Shown here piece by piece: positions 60,113 to 64,000 of a stretch of DNA of 64,000 bases. Each line of letters begins with the position of its first letter. The first letter of the stretch is position 1. The position numbers and the translations under genes were made by a program. The notes beneath the pieces were generated by a model. It was not told the DNA's origin and did not search any database. It worked only from the letters and a program-made list of their open reading frames with translations. This DNA comes from Streptomyces sp. 378 (lineage in GTDB: Bacteria > Actinomycetota > Actinomycetes > Streptomycetales > Streptomycetaceae). Location of the stretch: NCBI RefSeq assembly GCF_030124145.1, contig NZ_JASKMS010000010.1, forward strand, positions 186,001 to 250,000. Direction: 5' to 3'.

Positions 60113-62767
60113 ATGGCAGTCAGCGGTCGGCGAGCGAGACGCATATGGGCGGTACTCGCCACCTCTGCCGCGCTGGGCCTGACGATCACTCAGGCCCAGG
60201 CGGCACCCGGCGGCGACGATCCGTTCGGCGTCCGTGTCCTGGACGAACGGGCCCACCTGCATGAACAGCAGGGGGGTCTGTCGCTTTCGGCGGAGGAGGA
60301 ACCAGGGGAAGAGGAACCGGGAGACGGCGGCGAGGAGAACGAGCACATCGCCGCGCGGGCGGAGGAGTACGCCCAGGCCCGCACCGCGCCGGGCGGCATC
60401 GTGGCGCCGGGCGCGTTCGGGGCGGCGTACGGCGAAATGCTGAACCTGCCCAGCACCAAGGGCGGTTGGCGCAACAACACCCGGCTGCCGTACGACGCCG
60501 ACGACCCCCGCTACCGGGACATCAACTCCAACTCCAGCGGCGGCGCGGGCAAGGTGACCGGCCGGGTGACCGGCATGGCGGCCGACGACCGCGGCAATGT
60601 GTACGCGGGCTCGGCCAACGGCGGTGTGTTCCGGTCGCGGACCGGCGGCGGCCACTGGACGAACATCTCCGACGAGCTGCCCGCCCTGTCCACCGGCGAT
60701 CTCCAGCTCGACCCGCGCGGCCGCCTCTGGTACGCCACCGGAGAGGCCAACACCAGCGCGACCGCCTTCCTCGGCACCGGCGTCTACGTCCTGAAGGACC
60801 CGCGCCACGGCAAGTTCAGCCGGCGCGACCGGGTCGGCGGCGACGAGCTGGAGTCGACGTCCGTCAACGCGCTGCGGTTCGGCGGCGACAAGGTGTGGGC
60901 GGCGACCACGCGGGGCGTGTGGAGCCACAGCACCAAGACGCTCAAGGGCCCCTGGAAGCTGGAGTTCGCGCCCAACCCGGACTATCTGCCGGGCGGTCCG
61001 AAGGACGACGACCAGAGTGCCGCGTACAAGAACATCGCGAGCGACATCGCGATCGATCCCAAGGACCCGAACAAAACCGTTCTCGCCATCGGCTGGCGCA
61101 GCGGCGACACCTACAACGGCTTCTACACCAAGGGCCGTAACGGCTGGGAGCGGCTGACCGACCTCGGTGAGCTGCCGACCAGCGCGGAGGACGTCGGCAA
61201 CGTCAGCTTCGCGCGCAGCGCGGACGGCTCGCGGTACTACGCCATCGACCAGTCGCCGCAGCAGATGGCGACCAACCCGGACAGCGGCCTCGCGGGCATC
61301 TACGTCTCCAAGTCCGGCTCGCCGACCGGCACGTGGACGAAGATCGCCGACTACAAGCAGCTGCGCGACTCCGGCTCGGCGCTCACCGGCGACGGCTACC
61401 AGCCCGGCATCCAGGCCTGGTACAACCAGTTCCTCACCGTCGACCCGAAGAACCCCGACCATGTGTACGCCGGTCTGGAGGAGGTCTTCGAGACCAAGGA
61501 CGGCGGCAAGACCTGGACGGTCCCGGGCCCGTACTGGAACTTCGGCTTCGACTGCTGGTCCATCGACCCGGCCAAGCAGTCCGGCGACTGCCCGCAGACC
61601 ACGCACCCCGACCAGCACGCGGTGGCGATCGGCAGCTACTACGGCAAGCCGTACGTCCTCGTCGGCAACGACGGCGGCGTCTACCGGCGCCCGGTCGACG
61701 GCAGCGCGAACGCCGACGGTCACGCCACCGACTGGACGTCCCTGAACGACGGAACGATGGACGCCCTGCAGTACTACTCGGTGGGCGTCGGCAACGACCC
61801 GGACAGGCGAGGCATCGCCGTCACCGGCGGCCTGCAGGACAACGGCCAGTCCATGCTGCGGCCCGGCGACCGCGTGATGGGCTCCAACTTCGGCGGCGAC
61901 GGCGGCGACACGATCACCGACCCGGACAACGGGTGCAACATCGCCGAGGAGTACGTCTATCTCTCGGTGTCCGTCACGCAGAACTGCGCGGTGAACGAAG
62001 GCAGTTGGATCGACGACCCGTCGAAGGCCACGTCGTACTCGGTCGCGCCGCCCGACAGCGAGACGGCCGAGGCGCGCTTCATCGCGCCGCTGAGCGCCGA
62101 CATCAAGGACAAGAACACCTGGGTCGCCGGCGGCCGCCACATCTGGATCAACACCAAGGGCTACGGGATCCGCAGCGGTGACGAGTGGTTCAAGGCCTTC
62201 GACCTGGGCGAGGGCCGCACGGCCACGGCGGTCGCGTCCTCCGGCGGCAAGGTGTACGCGGCCTGGTGCGGCCCCTGCAACAACCAGGGCTTCGCCCGGG
62301 GCGTCGCGGTCGGCAACGCCGACGGCACCGGCTGGCACGAGCTGAACCTGCCGGCCGAGAGCACGGTGCCCAACCGCTACCTGTCCGGTCTCGCCGTCGA
62401 CCCGGCGAACGCCGACCACGTCCTGCTCGCCGTCAACGGCTTCTCACGCAAGTGGACGGAGGGCCCCGGCGCGGGCGTCGGCCACCTCTTCGAGACCAAG
62501 GACGGCGGCACGACCTGGACGGACATCTCCGGCAACCTGCCGGACGTGCCCGCCAACTCGGTGGTCCTGCTGAAGAACGGCACGATCGCCCTGGGCACGG
62601 ACCTCGGCGTACTGGTCCGCACACCGAAGTCGTCCGGCTGGAAGGTGGCCGGCACCAACCTGCCGACCACTGCCGTGCTCCAGCTCAAGACCGGTCCGGA
62701 CGGGCGCCTGTACGCAGCCACGCACGGACGCGGGATCTGGTCCATCGATGTACGGCGTCTGCGGTGA
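60113..62767 (+). CDS. Secreted BNR/sortilin-like beta-propeller protein
   Basis: 884 residues from ATG 60113 with GGGGAGG six bases before. Signal peptide: RRARRIWAVLATSAALGLTI, cut near AQAA. An acidic linker follows (EEEPGEEEPGDGGEENEH). The rest is built of BNR/Vps10-like blades: GSANGGVFRSRTGGGHWTNI, VFETKDGGKTWTVPGP, LFETKDGGTTWTDISGNLP, and Asp-rich turns. This resembles the two-propeller GH74 xyloglucanase architecture, but I could not place the two catalytic Asp. It could be a polysaccharide hydrolase or a binding protein. A possible metal-type operator lies upstream. Monocistronic. Confidence 0.8.
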   Translation: MAVSGRRARRIWAVLATSAALGLTITQAQAAPGGDDPFGVRVLDERAHLHEQQGGLSLSAEEEPGEEEPGDGGEENEHIAARAEEYAQARTAPGGIVAPGAFGAAYGEMLNLPSTKGGWRNNTRLPYDADDPRYRDINSNSSGGAGKVTGRVTGMAADDRGNVYAGSANGGVFRSRTGGGHWTNISDELPALSTGDLQLDPRGRLWYATGEANTSATAFLGTGVYVLKDPRHGKFSRRDRVGGDELESTSVNALRFGGDKVWAATTRGVWSHSTKTLKGPWKLEFAPNPDYLPGGPKDDDQSAAYKNIASDIAIDPKDPNKTVLAIGWRSGDTYNGFYTKGRNGWERLTDLGELPTSAEDVGNVSFARSADGSRYYAIDQSPQQMATNPDSGLAGIYVSKSGSPTGTWTKIADYKQLRDSGSALTGDGYQPGIQAWYNQFLTVDPKNPDHVYAGLEEVFETKDGGKTWTVPGPYWNFGFDCWSIDPAKQSGDCPQTTHPDQHAVAIGSYYGKPYVLVGNDGGVYRRPVDGSANADGHATDWTSLNDGTMDALQYYSVGVGNDPDRRGIAVTGGLQDNGQSMLRPGDRVMGSNFGGDGGDTITDPDNGCNIAEEYVYLSVSVTQNCAVNEGSWIDDPSKATSYSVAPPDSETAEARFIAPLSADIKDKNTWVAGGRHIWINTKGYGIRSGDEWFKAFDLGEGRTATAVASSGGKVYAAWCGPCNNQGFARGVAVGNADGTGWHELNLPAESTVPNRYLSGLAVDPANADHVLLAVNGFSRKWTEGPGAGVGHLFETKDGGTTWTDISGNLPDVPANSVVLLKNGTIALGTDLGVLVRTPKSSGWKVAGTNLPTTAVLQLKTGPDGRLYAATHGRGIWSIDVRRLR

Positions 62768-63300
62768 TCCTCCGGCGTACGGCGGTCGTGACGTGAGCCG
62801 GAGCAGCACGACCTGACATGCGGAGGCGGGGGAGGCGGGGGAGGCGGGGAGAGGGGCCTGCGGTCCGATGGACCGACCCGATGACCGTTTGACCTCCTCC
62901 CCAGCCTTTCGACGCGGGCCGTGCGCTCCGCGCCCTCAGCGGTCGCGCGGACAGGTGTGGTCGAGGACGCCGGCGCGGGCACAGGCCTCGGTGATCATGG
63001 AGTTGCGACGCTCTGTGATCACTGGGGAGACCTGTGCCCGCGCAGGCAGGTGGCGCCGGGGGCCGCCTCTACCCCAGCGAACCGAGCGTCGTCGGCGGGC
63101 CGTCCGACGAGCCGGCGGACCTTTGGGCCCGGGCCGTCCGCGGCATGAGCCGGGCGCCGGTCGGAGGACTCGTGGCGACGGCGCACGGGCGCGGTGACGT
63201 TTGCGCCGGTTGCCGGGAGGCAACCCGTCAGGCCCCAGGGCGGTACGCGCCCGGGCGGAGCGAGTGTGCGTCACTGGACGCGGAAGGGGAGGCGGCGGGC
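62768..63300. other. Intergenic region with a large hairpin
   Basis: 533 bases between the propeller gene and the TPP enzyme. Open frames look non-coding. The first 100 bases contain a GGCGGG(GGA) purine-rich repeat (62820-62850), and 62973-63043 form a long hairpin described separately. Confidence 0.5.
62973..63043. repeat. Long interrupted hairpin (13 bp plus 12 bp stems)
   Basis: GCGCGGGCACAGG (62973-62985) pairs perfectly with CCTGTGCCCGCGC (63031-63043). Inside, after a three-base AGA bulge, 62986-62997 pair with 63016-63027 including perfect GTGATCA/TGATCAC and a few G-T pairs. The loop is 18 bases. It is too elaborate for an ordinary terminator and could be a mobile-element relic, a regulatory RNA or an operator. 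Confidence 0.6.
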
Positions 63301-64000
63301 ATGAAGGTATCCGACTACATCCTCCAGCGGTTGCGTGAATGGGAGGTCGACCACGTCTTCGCCTACGCCGGCGACGGCATCAACGGTCTGCTGGCGGCAT
63401 GGGGACGCGCCGACAACCATCCGAGGTTCGTTCAGTCCCGGCATGAGGAGATGTCCGCCTTCCAGGCCGTGGGGTACGCGAAGTTCTCCGGCAAGGTGGG
63501 TGTCTGCGCGGCGACCTCCGGCCCGGGCGCGATCCACCTGCTCAACGGCCTGTACGACGCGAAGCTCGACCATGTCCCCGTGGTCGCGCTGGTCGGACAG
63601 ACCGACCGGAGCGCGATGGGCGGCTCCTACCAGCAGGAAGTCGACCTGCAGAACCTGTACAAGGACGTGGCCTCGGACTTCTGCGAGACGGCGATGGTGC
63701 CGGAGCAGCTGCCGAACCTCATCGACCGGGCGATGCGCACCGCGTACGCCAAGCGCACCGTCACAGCGATCATCATCCCCGCCGACGTACAGGAACTCGA
63801 CTACAGCCCGCCGTCGCACGCCTTCAAGATGGTGCCCTCCAGCATGGGGCTCAGCCACTACGCCCCGGTGCCCGCCGACACGGACATCGAGCAGGCCGCC
63901 GAGGTCCTCAACGCCGGTGAGAAGGTGGCCGTCCTCATCGGCCAGGGCGCCCGCGGCGCCCGCGCCGAGGTGGAGGAACTGGCGGACACTCTCGGCGCCG
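63301..64000 (+). CDS. TPP-dependent pyruvate oxidase/acetolactate synthase-like enzyme, partial
   Basis: The first 233 residues from ATG 63301, with GGGGAGG nine bases upstream; the rest is beyond the window. The N-terminal TPP-enzyme domain shows VFAYAGDGINGLLAAWGRAD, the catalytic Glu49 in FVQSRHEEMSAFQAVGYAKF, GVCAATSGPGAIHLLNGLYD and HVPVVALVGQTDRSAMGGSY. The central FAD/structural domain begins near IEQAAEVLNAGEKVAVLIGQ. This matches thiamine-pyrophosphate-requiring proteins related to pyruvate oxidase, which decarboxylate pyruvate. The exact reaction cannot be decided without the C-terminal domain. Confidence 0.9.
   Translation, partial: MKVSDYILQRLREWEVDHVFAYAGDGINGLLAAWGRADNHPRFVQSRHEEMSAFQAVGYAKFSGKVGVCAATSGPGAIHLLNGLYDAKLDHVPVVALVGQTDRSAMGGSYQQEVDLQNLYKDVASDFCETAMVPEQLPNLIDRAMRTAYAKRTVTAIIIPADVQELDYSPPSHAFKMVPSSMGLSHYAPVPADTDIEQAAEVLNAGEKVAVLIGQGARGARAEVEELADTLGA

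Noticed and set aside
60086..62419. 777-codon minus-strand open frame
   Set aside because: Antisense to the secreted propeller gene. The plus strand has a signal peptide, ribosome site and repeats.
1..64000. CRISPR arrays, tRNA and rRNA genes
   Set aside because: No regularly spaced repeats and no tRNA- or rRNA-like conserved segments were noticed on either strand; a covariance search would be decisive.

Overview
The window is a high-GC actinobacterial chromosome segment, almost certainly Streptomyces. The evidence is uniform high GC with strong third-position bias, frequent GTG starts with GGAGG-type ribosome sites, many SpoIIE/HATPase/STAS regulators, secreted CBM13-bearing xylan enzymes, a CebR-type operator and a Nur-type nickel operator. 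Everything here is read by eye from sequence; family names come from recognised motifs, not from database searches.

Layout. 0-1 kb: the 3' end of a P450 that looks like the last gene of a conservon and lacks a recognisable EXXR motif. 1.2-4 kb: a DHA2 exporter, then a secreted SGNH esterase behind a perfect CebR box. 4-9.7 kb (minus strand): P450, class I terpene synthase and LAL-type LuxR regulator, which form a small terpenoid cluster. 10-13 kb: a GH115 alpha-glucuronidase. 13-27 kb: mixed housekeeping and accessory genes (secreted chorismate mutase, DUF779, CocE-like hydrolase plus ATP-grasp ligase, a large PAS/GAF/SpoIIE/HATPase protein, LysE with a divergent Lrp regulator, alpha/beta hydrolase, AI-2E, DUF2243). 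27-33 kb: an S9 peptidase translationally coupled to an N-acetylglutaminylglutamine-type amidotransferase, with a YbdK-like carboxylate-amine ligase upstream. 33-35 kb: a DEAD-box helicase. 35-40 kb: a xylan-utilisation island in which a GH62 arabinofuranosidase diverges from a GH10 xylanase plus CE1 esterase across a control region rich in inverted repeats. 40-42.5 kb: a GT4 glycosyltransferase and a DMT permease.

43-49.6 kb is a partner-switching locus. It has two SpoIIE phosphatases, a MetOD1 sensor, an RsbW-like kinase, a STAS protein and a MEDS-HATPase protein, with three promoter candidates of the GNNT-N14-16-GGGTAC/T (sigma-B) type but no sigma gene. 50-55 kb is a five-gene nickel importer (nikABCDE) with a Nur box 34 bases before nikA. 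55.5-59.6 kb holds a His-rich methyltransferase, an XRE-cupin regulator, a broken FAD oxidoreductase and a second DHA2 exporter. 60-62.8 kb encodes a secreted beta-propeller protein. The window ends inside a TPP-dependent oxidase.

The carbohydrate genes (CE2-like esterase, GH115, GH62, GH10, CE1) are in three separate places but complement each other in stripping side chains from glucuronoarabinoxylan, and each has its own palindromic operator. Several gene relics (NodB deacetylase tail, SRPBCC start, frameshifted oxidoreductase) show local decay.
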